DNA of 64,000 nucleotides from Pteria penguin (taxonomy: Eukaryota > Mollusca > Bivalvia > Pterioida > Pteriidae): positions 1,047,001 to 1,111,000 of the forward strand of contig CM068585.1 in assembly GCA_035048485.1 (NCBI GenBank), in the 5' to 3' direction. This document shows, in pieces, positions 37,386-49,800 of this stretch. The position numbers and the translations under genes are program-made. The notes below the pieces were generated by a model, which was not told where the DNA came from, did not search any database, and was given only the letters and a program-made list of their open reading frames with translations. Numbering within the stretch: position 1 is the stretch's first letter; every line of letters starts with the position of its first letter.

Positions 37386-37708
37386 CTTATAATTTAGTGC
37401 ACCATATGCGCATTTCGACAACTTATGTCTCTTCAGTGATGCTCGTGGCCAAATGAGCGGAATTCTCAAAATATATAAATATTTGAAGAGTGTTGAAACC
37501 AAAATGACCGAAAAGTGAACCAAAGATTATATCTAAGGACAGAGCTATGCATGAGGGAGATACTCCTTAGTTTTAGAGTGATTTTCTTAATTTGATGACT
37601 GAAAATTTGAAGTATATATTTCATGCCAGTACAAAAGCACTGACAACTAGACTTATGATGCCCTCGGGGACTATCAGTCCACCAGCAGTGACACCGGCCT
37701 AGTGGTTA
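37386..37708. mobile_element. Dispersed element with perfect 23-bp direct repeats
   Basis: A 323-bp segment is flanked by identical 23-bp direct repeats, 37363-37385 and 37709-37731 (core TTAAATATAGAACATATATA). Internal phrases such as CATTTCGACAACTTATGTCT and GGGGACTATCAGTCCACCAG are familiar to me as dispersed sequence in bivalve genomes, but I cannot name the family. Long target duplications suggest insertion by target-primed reverse transcription. Confidence 0.7.
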
Positions 37709-37731
37709 TATTAAATATAGAACATATATAC

Positions 37732-38109
37732 GTATGTTGTTTCCTACCCGCCCAAATCCTTCAAGTTATTAAGTTTTGTTTTTATTAATGCTGTTGTATA
37801 CACATGTAGTACTGATATGCTTATTACGATTAAGATATTATTAAGATATGTTTGTATTTTCAGATCAATCGATGATCGAAGGCATGAAAATGAAAATTGC
37901 CAATTTTGATATATGTAATATAATGCACATTAAACGCATTCCATAGAGCGCTTCATTCCTAATGAGTTCTTATGTTTATATAAACTATTTATGTTCGTTT
38001 GAGTGAAACGAATTAGAACATAAAATGAGTTACAATTGAATACGGACATGAAGATGACAGCATATTGTTTTTACTCCGCATGTAAATGACACACTCATAC
38101 TAGTATAAG
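37732..38109. other. AT-rich unique sequence, no gene recognised
   Basis: No repeat, exon or RNA gene supported. Confidence 0.5.
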
Positions 38110-38980
38110 GACTGCAAGTCGCAGTGCAGACTGAGCTCAGCGTGAAGAAAAACGCTCAACTTTTGAGTTCACTTCGTATTAGAAGAAAAGGAGAGGTACT
38201 GTATGAATTGAGCGAAAGCGCCGCACTAATTGAGCGTCGTACGTGCGGTACGGATTGAGCTAAGCGCTACTTAAAGTGGGCTAAGTTTGGCACAGATTGA
38301 ACTAAGGGCTCCATGAATCTGGCTAAACGTAGTACAGAAAGAGCGAAGGGTTCCAAATATTGGGCTAAACGTAGCGCGGATTGAGCTAAGCGTTGCATAA
38401 ATAGGGTTAACCGTAGTACGAATTGAACTGAGGAATGCATGAATTGAACTAAGCGTAGTACGGATTGATCTACTGAGAACTGCATCAACTGGACTAATCG
38501 TAGTACGGAATGAGCTAAGGGCTGCATCAACTGGACTAAGCGTAGTACGGATTGAGCTAAGTGCTGTATAAAATGGGCTAAGTGCAGTACGAATTGAGCT
38601 AAGCGCCAACGGAATTGAGCTCAGTGCGGTACGGGCTGAGCTAAGGGCTGCATGAATTGGGCTAATTATAGTACGGATTGAGCTAAACGCCGTACGGATT
38701 GCGCTGAGCGGTACACGGATTAAGCTGAGTGCTGCATGGAATGAGCTAAACGCGGTACGGATTGCACTATGTGAGGTGAGGATTAAGCTAAGCGTGGCGC
38801 GGACTGAGCTGAGTGTGGCACAAATTGAGCAGAGCACGGTATAGATTGAACCAAGTTTGGCTCGATTTGAGCATAACCCGATATGAACTGAGAACATGTA
38901 AGCGCGGTATGGATTGAGCTGAGCGCGATACGAATTGAACTCAGCGCTGCATCGACAGAAGTACACATGGCACAAATTTA
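38110..38980. repeat. 21-bp degenerate tandem repeat, about 40 copies
   Basis: Units of about 21 bp, consensus near CGGATTGAGCTAAGCGTAGTA, with alternating subtypes containing GCTGCATGAATTGGGCTAA. The length keeps the minus strand open for 234 codons (38271-38975) as a seven-residue repeat of the ALSSIRT type. I treat this as a by-product of the unit length. Confidence 0.88.
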
Positions 38981-39159
38981 GTTATATACGAGGTGTGGTC
39001 AAAAGGTCCTCGACCCGATATACTTTTATAAAATAAGTGTAAACCCCAATCAAACCATAATATTTAATTCAATCATATAGAACGTTTACGGTAGAAAATA
39101 TAGTATTTCAAAGCTTTTTATTACACACGGAATTCGCTGTTAAAAGTTGAAAAGTTAGT

Positions 39160-41830
39160 CAAACCACTAAAATGGACATTATGTACCGGACAAGATCCGA
39201 TGAACAGACAGGTAGATATCATGTCCCGGACAAGCTCTAATGAACAGACAGGTAGATATCATGTCCCGGACAAGCTCTAATGAACAGACAGGTAGATATC
39301 ATGTCCCGGACAAGCTCTAATGAACAGACAGGTAGATATCATGTCCCGGACAAGCTCTGATGAACAGACAGGTAGATATCATGTCCCGGACAAGCTCTAA
39401 TGAACAGACAGGTAGATATCATGTCCCGGACAAGCTCTGATGAACAGACAGGTAGATATCATGTCCCGGACAAGCTCTAATGAACAGACAGGTAGATATC
39501 ATGTCCCGGAAAAGCTCTAATGAACAGACAAGTAGATATCATGTCCCGGACAAGCTCTGATGAACAGACAGGTAGATATCATGTCCCGGACAAGCTCTAA
39601 TGAACAGACAGGTAGATATCATGTCCCGGACAAGCTCTAATGAACAGACAAGTAGATATCATGTCCCGGACAAGCTCTGATGAACAGACAGGTAGATACC
39701 ATGTCCCTGAAAAGCTCTAATGAACAGACAGGTAGATATCATGTCCCGGACAAGCTCTAATGAACAGACAGGTAGATATCATGTCCCGGACAAGCTCTGA
39801 TGAACAGACAGGTAGATATCATGTCCCGGACAAGCTCTAATGAGCAGACAGGTAGATATCATGTCCTGGACAAGCTCTAATGAACAGACAGGTAGATATC
39901 ATGTCCCGGACAAGCTCTAATGAACAGACAGGTAGATATCATGTCCCGGACAAGCTCTAATGAACAGACAGGTAGATATCATGTCCCGGAAAAGCTCTAA
40001 TGAACAGACAAGTAGATATCATGTCCCGGAAAAGCTCTAATGAACAGACAAGTAGATATCATGTAGCGGACAAGCTCTAATGAACAGACAGGTAGATATC
40101 ATGTCCCGGAAAAGCTCTAATGAACAGACAGGTAGATATCATGTCCCGGACAAGCTCTGATGAACAGACAGGTAGATATCATGTCCCGGACAAGCTCTAA
40201 TGAACAGACAGGTAGATATCATGTCCCGGAAAAGCTCTAATGAACAGACAAGTAGATATCATGTCCCGGACAAGCTCTAATGAACAGACAGGTAGATATC
40301 ATGTCCCGGACAGGCTATGATGAACAGACAAGTAGATATCATGTCCCGGACAAGCTCTAATGAACAGACAGGTAGATATCATGTCCCGGACAAGCTCTAA
40401 TGAACAGACAAGTAGATATCATGTCCCGGACAAGCTCTAATGAACAGACAGGTAGATATCATGTCCCGGACAAGCTCTAATGAACAGACAGGTAGATATC
40501 ATGTCCCGGACAAGCTCTGATGAACAGACAGGTAGATATCATGTCCCGGACAAGCTCTGATGAACAGACAGGTAGATATCATGTCCCGGACAAGCTCTGA
40601 TGAACAGACAAGTCGATATCATGTAGCGGACAAACTCTGATGGACCGACAGACAGATATCATCAAGGACCGGGCAAGCTTTGATGTACAGTCAAGGTAGA
40701 TATCAAGGACCAGGCAAGCTTTGATGAAGTCAAGGTAAATGTCATGGACCGGTCAAGCTTTGATGACAATCAAGATAGATACCATGGACCGTGCAAGCTT
40801 TGATGAACAGTCAAGGTAGATATCATGTCCCGGACAAGCTCTGATGAACAGACAAGTCGATATCATGTCCCGGAAAAGCTCTAATGAACAGAGAAGTAGA
40901 TATCATGTAGCGGACAAGCTCTAATGAACAGACAGGTAGATATCATGTCCCGGAAAAGCTCTAATGAACAGACAGGTAGATATCATGTCCCGGACAAGCT
41001 CTGATGAACAGACAAGTAGATATCATGTCCCGGACAAGCTCTAATGAACAGACAGGTAGATATCATGTCCCGGACAAGCTCTAATGAACAGACAGGTAGA
41101 TATCATGTCCCGGACAAGCTCTGATGAACAGACAGGTAGATATCATGTCCCGGACAAGCTCTGATGAACAGACAGGTAGATATCATGTCCCGGACAAGCT
41201 CTGATGAACAGACAAGTCGATATCATGTAGCGGACAAACTCTGATGGACCGACAGACAGATATCATCAAGGACCGGGCAAGCTTTGATGTACAGTCAAGG
41301 TAGACATCAAGGACCGGGCAAGCTTTGATGAAGTCAAGGTAAATGTCATGGACCGGTCAAGCTTTGATGACAATCAAGATAGATACCATGGACCGTGCAA
41401 GCTTTGATGAACAGTCAAGGTAGATATCATGGGGCGGGCAAGCTTTGATGAACGTTCAAGGTAAATATCAAGGACCGGGCAAGCTTTGATGAAGTCAGGG
41501 TAGGTATCATGGACCGGGCAAACCTTGATGTACAGTCAAGGTAGATATCATGGACCGGGCAAGCTTTGATGTACACTCAAGATAGATATCATGGACCGGG
41601 CAAGCTGTGTTGAAGTCAAGGTAGATGCCAAGGACCGGGCAAGCTTTGATGAAGAGTCAAGGTAGATATCATGGACCGGGCAAGTTTGATGAACAGTCAA
41701 GGTAGATATCATGGACCGGGCAAGCTTTGATGAAGAGTCAAGGTAGATATCATGGACCAGGCAAGCTATGATGAACAGTCAAGGTAGATTCATGGATTCA
41801 TGAAATGGACAGGCTCTGTTGAAGCGATAG
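39160..41830. repeat. 40-bp satellite, about 65 units with diverged blocks
   Basis: Homogeneous 40-bp units (TGAACAGACAGGTAGATATC then ATGTCCCGGACAAGCTCTAA) run from about 39160 to 40630 and 40820 to 41220. Diverged longer units (GTCAAGGTAGATATCATGGA, CCGGGCAAGCTTTGATGA) occupy 40640-40820 and 41240-41830. The block 40590-40820 is repeated almost exactly at 41200-41420, so part of the array was duplicated in a step of about 0.6 kb. Confidence 0.95.
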
Positions 41831-42240
41831 GTTTATTTCATGGACTGGGCAAGTTCCCACAGATTTCTGTTTTCTGTCAAGACGTTTGCAGCTGTAGTTA
41901 CTAGTTATAGTAAACATTCCAAAATTACCAACTTGACACCCTCAACTGATCTTTATATACAACTTATTGCATTTCGGAGACATTATCCCCGTTTCCGTGC
42001 ACGTACGATTTAGACTTCCCCGAAAAGATAGTAGGCCGACAACTTCACCCAAAACCTTTACAAATCATGTACTGATCTAGGTTTTCGGCTAGTATATCCG
42101 ACTTGCAGCGACACTTGACTTTTGTGTTACACCACACCGAATACATCACCCAAATGATGGCATCACCTGTATGACGTCATATTTATTACCTGAAGCAGTG
42201 TGGGATCTTATATTTGGACCATGGATTTATACGGTTTCAT
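41831..42240. other. Unique sequence, no gene recognised
   Basis: Short spacer between the 40-bp and 62-bp arrays without repeats or coding features. Confidence 0.5.
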
Positions 42241-42820
42241 CTGAAACACAGAAACCGAGGGCTTGGAAAGAAACCCTATCTAAAAGCCGCAATCCGTGTC
42301 ATCATACAACCAGTAACCGAGGGCTTGGAAAGAAACCCCATCTAACAGCCGAAATCCGTGTCATCATACAACCAGTAACCGAGGGCTTGGAAAGAAACCC
42401 CATCCAACAGCCGCAATCCGGGTCATCATACAACCAGTAATCGAGGGCTGGGAAAGAAACCCTATCTAAAAGCCGCAATCCGTGTCATCATACAACCAGT
42501 AACCGAGGGCTTGGAAAGAAACCCCATCCAACAGCCGCAATCCGTGTCATCATACAACCAGTAACCGACGGCTTGGAAAGAAACCCCATCTAACTGCCGC
42601 AATCCGTGTCATCATACAACCAGTAACCGACGGCTTGGAAAGAATTCCCCGTCTAACTGCCGCAATCCGTGTCATCATACAACCAGTAACCGAGGGTTTG
42701 AAAAGAACCCCATCCAACAGCCGCAATCCGTGCCATCATACAACCAGTAACCGAGTGCTTGGAATGAAACCCCATCCAACAGCCGCTATCTGTGTCATCA
42801 TACAACCATTAAGATACCGC
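42241..42820. repeat. 62-bp tandem repeat, about 9 copies
   Basis: Units of about 62 bp contain AACCGAGGGCTTGGAAAGAA and CAACAGCCGCAATCCGTGTC, ending ATCATACAACCAGT. Confidence 0.94.
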
Positions 42821-42849
42821 CTGACCTGCTCCTAACCCAAATAGAATAG

Positions 42850-45800
42850 CAAGTTTTACTTTAACCCTTATTTCCTGTGTTCTGGCGAGTACACGCACGG
42901 TTTAATTCGGACCTTATTGTTGTCATGTATTTTGTCATAAAATAACTCATTTTAGTTTATAAAATGAAGAACACAAAGTCTGTTTGGTGTTTTTGTGAAT
43001 TTTTTTTTCAAGTATTCTTTTTTTTTTTTTTTTTTCATACATGTATGTCAAGTTCTAGTAACTACAAATTAGGCAAATGAATATATATATTTTTATATAT
43101 ATATATATATATACATATAATGGATTCATAATGTCAACCCATCCAACACTATACAAAAGCAGATAACATACAACAAACATTAAGCACCCATCATATAACA
43201 ATTTGAGTTTTTTTTTCTGATGAAATCTTTTGTATGTTCTTTAAAAGGAATTGTCCCATGCAAATATATAAACAACAATTATTTAAAAAAACAGCATTTG
43301 ATAAATTAATAAAATTGAATTCTTCGTACTAAAGTTTAGTACTCCACCCAGTCTTTACTCTCAATTTTCAAGGCGGTTTTGTTTTCATAACATAAATAAT
43401 TAGAATTCATACCTTTCATTGTCATACTAATGGCCAAGAGGAAGGTCATGAATGATTCAATATTGAGTAATCAAGATAGAATCATGAATTCTTGTTACAT
43501 AATATGTTGCACTACTCAGAAAATTTGATTTTCCCACTGCCATCATGTGAAAAAAAATATTAAAAATACATGTATATTAAATAAAATATTCTATGACAAC
43601 TTAAGTACAGGTACACATAAAAATAAGACTGAGATTATAAACTGAAAACAAGGCAAAACTTTTGAATGTATTTCTGGTACATTCTTGTGTTTATGTTCTG
43701 GAAAATAAGAATCTTTTGTTAAATATATATGGTCTAGATACATCTGTTTACTTTCAAAGTGTCATTATTAAAGAGGAAAAAATGGTGAGAATTTTCCCTA
43801 TACGCTTCAAACTATTTACTTTGCAAAAAATCTTTTTTCATCTTTCATATTTTCACAAATAATTATTCTTTTCAGGAAAAGTTAAGTTACTTGTTCAAAA
43901 CATAATGCATAAGAAAAGCAACAAATTTTCCTGATGTATGGCTTAATTCATAAGGTTTGCCCGATTCCTATATGGACCTGTATTTAATAATTTTATGTAC
44001 TTCCTACACGAAGTAACAGATATGAATAACACAAATGTGAATAGATGTGTACCAGCGTTTCTTCCTGAAACCATAACAGAAAACAAACAGCTATTACAAT
44101 AACATTCTTACAATGTACATTAAAATTGTACGGATTTTTCATATTTAAATTATGATTCATTGAAAGATTCCATTCAGTATTAAAAGTGCATGTCCATTTT
44201 ACCTTAATTTTTTCAAATTGAAAGATTCACATTAAACTTTCAATTTTGATATTAATCGTTTTAAATTCATTTAATTCATCTACAATACACTAAGGAAAAC
44301 TGAGCATTGTCCCATTGACTCATGCAATGTTTGCATCAAGGTTCACTCACTTCGCTCTATACACTCAAGTGGAAACAACTCTAGCCAGGTGGCATTAGCT
44401 TCATGCATGAATTCTCTAAAGCAGTCCAGTGTTATTACTGGCATCTTTTACAGAAAAAGATGATATCTACAAAGCTAAGTTCAAAATGAATATCCATCAG
44501 TGATTATATACAATGGCAAATCACAGTAAAAGTACATGATTTTAACAAATAAAATGTGCCGAGATGTATGGTTAAAACGGCAGACAGACACACAAAGCAC
44601 TAAATAATTCTGGTTGGATAACATGTAAATCAAATGTAAAATGTTTTGGGAAGGAGGGGAATGGTCAGTCTGTATAAGATCATATATAAATGTCAAATAG
44701 CACTAAAACAGTAACAATCACTGCATGAATAGGATTTATGTCATTCAATTAAAAAATTTGATGATCAAAAGTGTAGGGAACTTTAAATTGAAGAATAGAT
44801 AAAAAAAAAAAATGCATTACATTTTAATTGGTTATACTGAACACTATTATATTTCATTTAGCAAAATGCTAGAATAAAAGTTCAGTGGAAATCACACAGT
44901 ACTTGAAATACAAAAATTGCATAGTACTTGGGAATTTCTTGTTTTCAATGATGGAACACTAGCATTTCATTGGAACTATATATTGAACCACTTAAATGTT
45001 GTATGTGTTCATCAATAAAAACAGGGAGGATCACTTTATTCTGGGTTATGCTTTATGAACAGATAAAACAAAGATCACACTGTCAACAATAGTACCTTAC
45101 TTCACAATAGCATCTTATTATTCATCTATACATAGTTGTACATATTCACAACCATTATCCCTATAATATAAATACAATGTAATCGCCATTTACATCTTAA
45201 TTATATGTAACTTCTTCAGAAAATTCATTGAACACTCTATACACAACATTAAATGTAACAATAAAATTTAAGTCATGGTACAAATGATTTTTGTGTGAAA
45301 ACGTTCAGATTTCTTGATATTCCAGAGTTGCAGCCCAACACCGCTCCCTTGCTGCTGACACAAATTTTACAATTCTGAGTAAAATGTGCAAGTTTGGGGT
45401 TTTTTTTATTGTGATGATACTTTTTACTTATTCTTAAAAACAAGATATAAAATTTTTTTTTCTGAATCTCAGTCACACCTTAAAGTACATTCAGAATAAA
45501 AACAAAGAAAAGAAACAAGTTCCATACAAATGTATTATAAAGACTTGTACCCACCCAAGCCAAAGAAATGCAACCTACATTAGGAACATCTACCCAACCA
45601 AAGCTGGCAAGAAGTCTACCCGATACAGGGAGTGCCTAGTACATTATGATAAAGAATCTATGATATACCTCTCTTCCTGCAGCAAAACTAAATTAGCAAT
45701 GCTACAGACTACAGAAATTTACATAACATATTCTCTGAAAGAACAATGTGGGTAGTGCATAAGCAAACATGATTTATCAGATATAAAACTCTGCACAACT

Positions 45801-46093
45801 GAATGCTGACAATAGTTTGCATATACCTGTACATACCTAAGTCATATAGAGGTCAAGTTTTGCAAATTTTCAGGGGGAAGTCATACAGCAGATTTTTTTT
45901 ATTCTGGTTTTAACAACATATAAGCATGAGAATTAAACAAAAATTGTAGATCACATATGTATTGAATAAATACATGTATAACAAAGCTTCTTTCTAAATA
46001 ATCATATTGAATTTGAAAAAAAATCACTTCAAATTGAAAAAAAAAAAACTGATTACCATTAGAAAATTGATGAACACCTTTTCTGAACAAAAA
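42850..46093 (-). other. AT-rich region downstream of larp1; part probably 3' UTR
   Basis: There are no tandem arrays apart from poly-T (43018-43035) and a (TA)n run (43082-43112), and no coding frames. The part next to the larp1 stop (46094) should be 3' UTR. AATAAA in the minus orientation occurs at 45897-45902 and 45035-45040 as possible polyadenylation signals. The true end of the transcript cannot be placed from sequence alone. Confidence 0.45.
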
Positions 46094-47110
46094 TCAAGAA
46101 ACAGATGTGTCTTTTTGCCCATCTTTGACTACGTTTGTTGCTGATGTATTTGGTTTGTCCGTGGCAGATTTCTGGTTACTTTGCTTTGGCAAAGAGGTTT
46201 TAATATTATCTTTCTTTGCCTTAGCAGTATCACTTTTTGAGGTTGTCGACGGTTTTGAAGAATCACTTTTAGATGAACTTGGTCGAGCATTGTCAGATTT
46301 TACAGCAGATTTACCAGAATCACTCTTCGTGGATGTTGATGGAGATTTAGCTTCAGCCTTAGCCGGACATGGAGAGGGTGATTTTTCGTTGCCCTCTGTA
46401 TTGCTTTTTTGTCCTTGTGCTGAAGAAGGTTTGTGTGGCTTAGAATGGCTTCCATCATTTTTCCCACCCCTAGGACCATGTGAATGAGCTTGACTGGCTT
46501 TACCATGCCTTTGAGGTGATGAATGGGATCGGTTTCCCTCCTGTTTTCCGGACTTATTCTGAGATACACCACTGTGTACTTTACTTGAACTAGCACTATT
46601 GGAGTCATTTGTTTGACCACCTTCTGGTTTTTCTCCTTTATTCTGAGCTGCACCTTGTGTCTGGTTTGAATCAGATTTTCCCTGTTTTGAATGTGATTTA
46701 GATTGTTTTGAAAATGAATCTGATGATCTAGGTCTACTACTTTGAGTTGAAGGCTGGGATGGGTTATCTGATTTCCCTTGCTTAGAATGTGACGAAGGTT
46801 GTGATTGGCCAGAATCTGGTCTGCCTTTCTTTTCTTGATTAGGAGTTTTATTGTCTTTTCTAATATTATGTGACGGACCACTTGACTGTTTAGGTTTCGG
46901 GTCAGAGCTAGACGATTCTGAAGCGGGCCTCCTTCTTTGTACACCATCACGAGAGGTTTGACGTTGTAACTTCTGAGGTCCACCTTTGGCCCCTCCTTTA
47001 TGGCCTGACGGATGTTTGTCCCGACTGTATGAGCCCGAATGTTGCCTTTCTCTATGACTTGATTGGCTAGAATGCCTCTCTTTTCTTCCACCATCTTGGT
47101 CTGCAAACAT
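46094..47110 (-). CDS. larp1: La-related protein 1, terminal exon (disordered C-terminal tail)
   Basis: The final coding exon is 1017 bp and ends in TGA at 46094-46096. The acceptor is TATATTGTAG just above 47110, and phase 0 matches the phase-0 end of the previous exon; a nearby alternative acceptor (GCAG) would shift the frame. It encodes about 338 residues starting MFADQDGGRKERHSS, extremely rich in Ser, Lys, Gln, His and Gly (for example SSQSSHRERQHSG), with no predicted fold. RRRPAS resembles a basophilic kinase site. From family knowledge, vertebrate LARP1 has a much shorter tail after DM15, so this extension is unusual. It carries no motif I can name. The shorter overlapping frames on both strands are shadows. 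Confidence 0.88.
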   Translation of the reverse strand: MFADQDGGRKERHSSQSSHRERQHSGSYSRDKHPSGHKGGAKGGPQKLQRQTSRDGVQRRRPASESSSSDPKPKQSSGPSHNIRKDNKTPNQEKKGRPDSGQSQPSSHSKQGKSDNPSQPSTQSSRPRSSDSFSKQSKSHSKQGKSDSNQTQGAAQNKGEKPEGGQTNDSNSASSSKVHSGVSQNKSGKQEGNRSHSSPQRHGKASQAHSHGPRGGKNDGSHSKPHKPSSAQGQKSNTEGNEKSPSPCPAKAEAKSPSTSTKSDSGKSAVKSDNARPSSSKSDSSKPSTTSKSDTAKAKKDNIKTSLPKQSNQKSATDKPNTSATNVVKDGQKDTSVS

Positions 47111-47704
47111 CTACAATATACAAAAGCCATAAAAAAAAAATAGTGGAACTTTCATTTGACAAGAACCTCAGAAAAGTGCATTTATAACATTTTTTATTAT
47201 ACTAACATCACATTCTCATCAGAAATTGTCAACTGACATACATGTAACATATCTCTGCAAATTAAGATGACAACATCTAGGTATTTTCAAGGTAATGCGT
47301 AAAACTTTTTCTAAATGTTCTAGCCAGTGCCAAAGGTCCATTTACAGTGGCATACTAAAGATCAAACTCATTCACACACATGATCATATTTCTGCTCTGT
47401 CATTCAGGGACTGCAAAATAGCAAAGGTAAAACTTCTGAAACTTGAGGTCTAGTTTAAAATCTGGTACTTATGGATAACTACTAAATTCTTTTCCTCAAG
47501 TATAAAGTTAGCAGGAGTTTGAAAGAAGTATTTGCTCGATACATATAGGTAGATAATTGTTGCTTAGTAAATGAGATATCAGAAAACTTTCACAATCAAT
47601 TATTGGGAATAATCAGAAAGGTATAATTGGTTATACAAGACACTGTTGTGCAGCCGAGTCAGATTTCTTTTCAGTTTTCTTTTTGTTAAACTAGAAAAAC
47701 TGTT

Positions 47705-47845
47705 GTCTGTTTACTACTTTCTTCTTTATGTGGGTATTTCTTCAGACAAAGTCTTCATATTGCATAGACAATGCAGTTCACTACTTTCTTATTCTACTTT
47801 ATGTATGTATTTCTTTAGACAGTTTGCATATTGCATAGCAATGTA
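47705..47845. repeat. Two-copy tandem duplication in the last larp1 intron
   Basis: Two copies of about 70-75 bp containing TTTACTACTTTCTTCTTTAT / TTCACTACTTTCTTATTCTA, then TATTTCTT(C/T)AGACA and CATATTGCATAG. Confidence 0.6.
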
Positions 47846-48274
47846 AAGATTTCTTTTACATTTGATTTACATTTGTAAAATCCGAAAAAGACACACACTT
47901 TTGTTTTGTTATGACTAGATTATGAACATATTTCCCTTTCGTTTGCCATATTCAAGACAGCATTTGTATTCTTCTTCTTAGAATGAGATCATGTTGCCAG
48001 TTTTAGAACAATAGACACTATCTACAGAGTTTATACTGTTCCCTTCATTTCTTGTTTTTCCAGTAAAAATTGATTATGAAATTGTAATCGATAACCTGAA
48101 TTTTCAGTTTTTAATGGAGAGACACTCAATTGTTGGCATTAAATGTCCCATCAGTATTATTACAGTTTTTAAATACACTAATATTTTCATATCAAATCCT
48201 ATCATCATCTACCAATTTTATTTAAGTGGTAATGTTCATCATAGTACGTATTATAATCTAAAACACCATTTATA

Positions 48275-48600
48275 ATGTCCACCATGGTACATAGTTGTGA
48301 GTGCCACAGTTACATAAATGTCCACCACTGTGCATTGTTGTGTGCCACAATTACATGAATGGCCACCATTACACCTTGTTGTGAGTGCCAAAATGACATC
48401 AATGGCCTCCATGGTAAACTGAGTGCCAAAATGACACGAATTCCTACTTCGGCACACTGTTTGAAGTGTCACAATGACACGAATGGTCACCATGGCACAT
48501 TGTTGTAAGTGCCACAATAACATGATTGTGCACCATGGTACACTTTTGTGTCAGAGTGACATGTGCACCATTGCACATTGTTATGAATGCCATAGTACCA
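48275..48600. repeat. 43-bp degenerate tandem repeat in a larp1 intron
   Basis: About seven units with GTCCACCATGGTACATTGTT, GTGAGTGCCACAATGACAT patterns, length 36-45 bp, clearly diverged. It lies in the last larp1 intron (47111-48853). Confidence 0.8.
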
Positions 48601-48853
48601 GATATTTATGTATTTTATATTGGCAATATATATACCATACAGAGATAACATCAGTTGCCTTATTGTATACTGCAGTTCATATATTTTCTTTTAGACATTT
48701 ATCAGGAACAGAGGCTCAATGTTATTCATGACAAGTAGATAAAAGTCACACTGTACACATGATGAAGCCACATATTAAAACTGGGTAAATACCTAAACAA
48801 ATTACAATTAGGCTTCCCTGCAAACATTCATTAAATCTGACAACTCTTCTTAC

Positions 48854-48978
48854 CTCTACTCTGAAATCTTCCAATCTTTTATATTTTGAAAGCCATTCTC
48901 TCAATTTAGGATCAACATCCACCTGTCGTCTAGAGTACTTTAAAAATGCCCAAAACTTCTCCAAGCCATATAACTGAC
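48854..48978 (-). CDS. larp1: La-related protein 1, exon encoding the last DM15 repeat
   Basis: 125 bp, bounded by acceptor ATTTCAG and donor GTAAGAAG. It starts with two bases that complete a Gly codon and ends in phase 0. The product is [15 protein letters not shown] ... [10 protein letters not shown], the C-terminal helical repeat of the DM15 region. The YGLEKFW segment corresponds to the stretch containing one of the two tyrosines that stack on the m7G cap in human LARP1 (family knowledge). It precedes the long-tail exon. Confidence 0.95.
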
Positions 48979-49290
48979 CTGAAATGTATTTTGATTTATT
49001 AACTCGAGTGTAACCTTACTTGAAGCATACATCTGTGCAAAGGTAAGTCAACTTAAACCCAATGTCCTACAACAAATAACAGACAGAATGATCACTGCTT
49101 TACAGGTGACATCAAAACTATCTCCAGGTGATGTTATCTTTTTATAATTTACCTTTTGTTTTATTTATTATCATTATCATTTTTTTTTTGGACAATTAAT
49201 ACCTCTTGAATCTACCAATTAAATCTGGTACAACTGAGCTTGAAAAAGTTGTTAAAAAACCCCTGAAATTCCTTTGCTGATGCCACTAAC

Positions 49291-49400
49291 CATTTTCGTA
49301 ATCCCAGATGGTGTCTTCTTGGAAATCTTTATAAAGATCTGGTTTAAAGCGTTTTTCCAAGCCATAACTGTAGAATCTAAACAGACACTCAATACCATAC
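49291..49400 (-). CDS. larp1: La-related protein 1, exon encoding the middle DM15 repeat
   Basis: 110 bp, with acceptor TTTGACAG and donor GTTAGT. It encodes [18 protein letters not shown] then [18 protein letters not shown]. The YGIE motif aligns with human YGLE, which carries a cap-stacking Tyr and the Glu that reads the guanine edge. Both are kept here, so cap binding is probably intact. Its phases (one base in, one base out) fit the neighbouring exons exactly. Confidence 0.95.
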
Positions 49401-49569
49401 CTGTCAAACACAATATTCAAAATATTTAACAATTATAAAATTGAAAATGTTTTATAAATATGTCTGCCTAAGCCTGTACTGTATTTTTTATCTTAAAAAT
49501 GAGGAAGTGGATGTTTATTATATATGTAAAATTTTACAATTTATCAAAGTCATTATTACAGCAACTTGA

Positions 49570-49778
49570 ACACTAACAAAGTCAGTACAGCCCCCTTGAT
49601 ATGTTTTTCGACAACGGAGGGAAAATTTTTCCCAAGTCCCATAACGCTGTAATGACAAATCCAAAATATACGAAAATTGAAAGAGATTTTGCTCTGATTT
49701 ATGTGAGCATTACACGTAAAAAGGCATTACATGAAGATTTACAAAAATCTTCTATGTAATCTCATTTTCTAAAGTAAT
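49570..49778 (+). repeat. Dispersed repeat fragment, copy a
   Basis: Contains CCCAAGTCCCATAACGCTGTAA and CATGAAGATTTAC. It aligns by eye with 52040-52165 (CCCAAGGCCCATAACTCTGAAA, CATGTAAATCTTC). Both copies lie next to (TAA)n ends of the hairpin element, one on each side. Confidence 0.5.
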
Positions 49779-49800
49779 ATAATAATAATAATAATAATAA

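Noticed and set aside
39160..41830. Possible hammerhead ribozyme satellite (CTGATGA in some units)
   Set aside because: Most units read CTAATGA, and the required GAAA box and helix arrangement are missing.
46107..47130. Plus-strand 126-codon and minus-strand 276-codon frames overlapping the terminal larp1 exon
   Set aside because: They are shadows of the Ser/Lys/Gln-rich exon. The spliced phase from the preceding exon selects the 338-codon frame.
47111..47130. Alternative acceptor GCAG within the terminal larp1 exon start
   Set aside because: It would put the exon out of phase with the preceding phase-0 donor at 48853.
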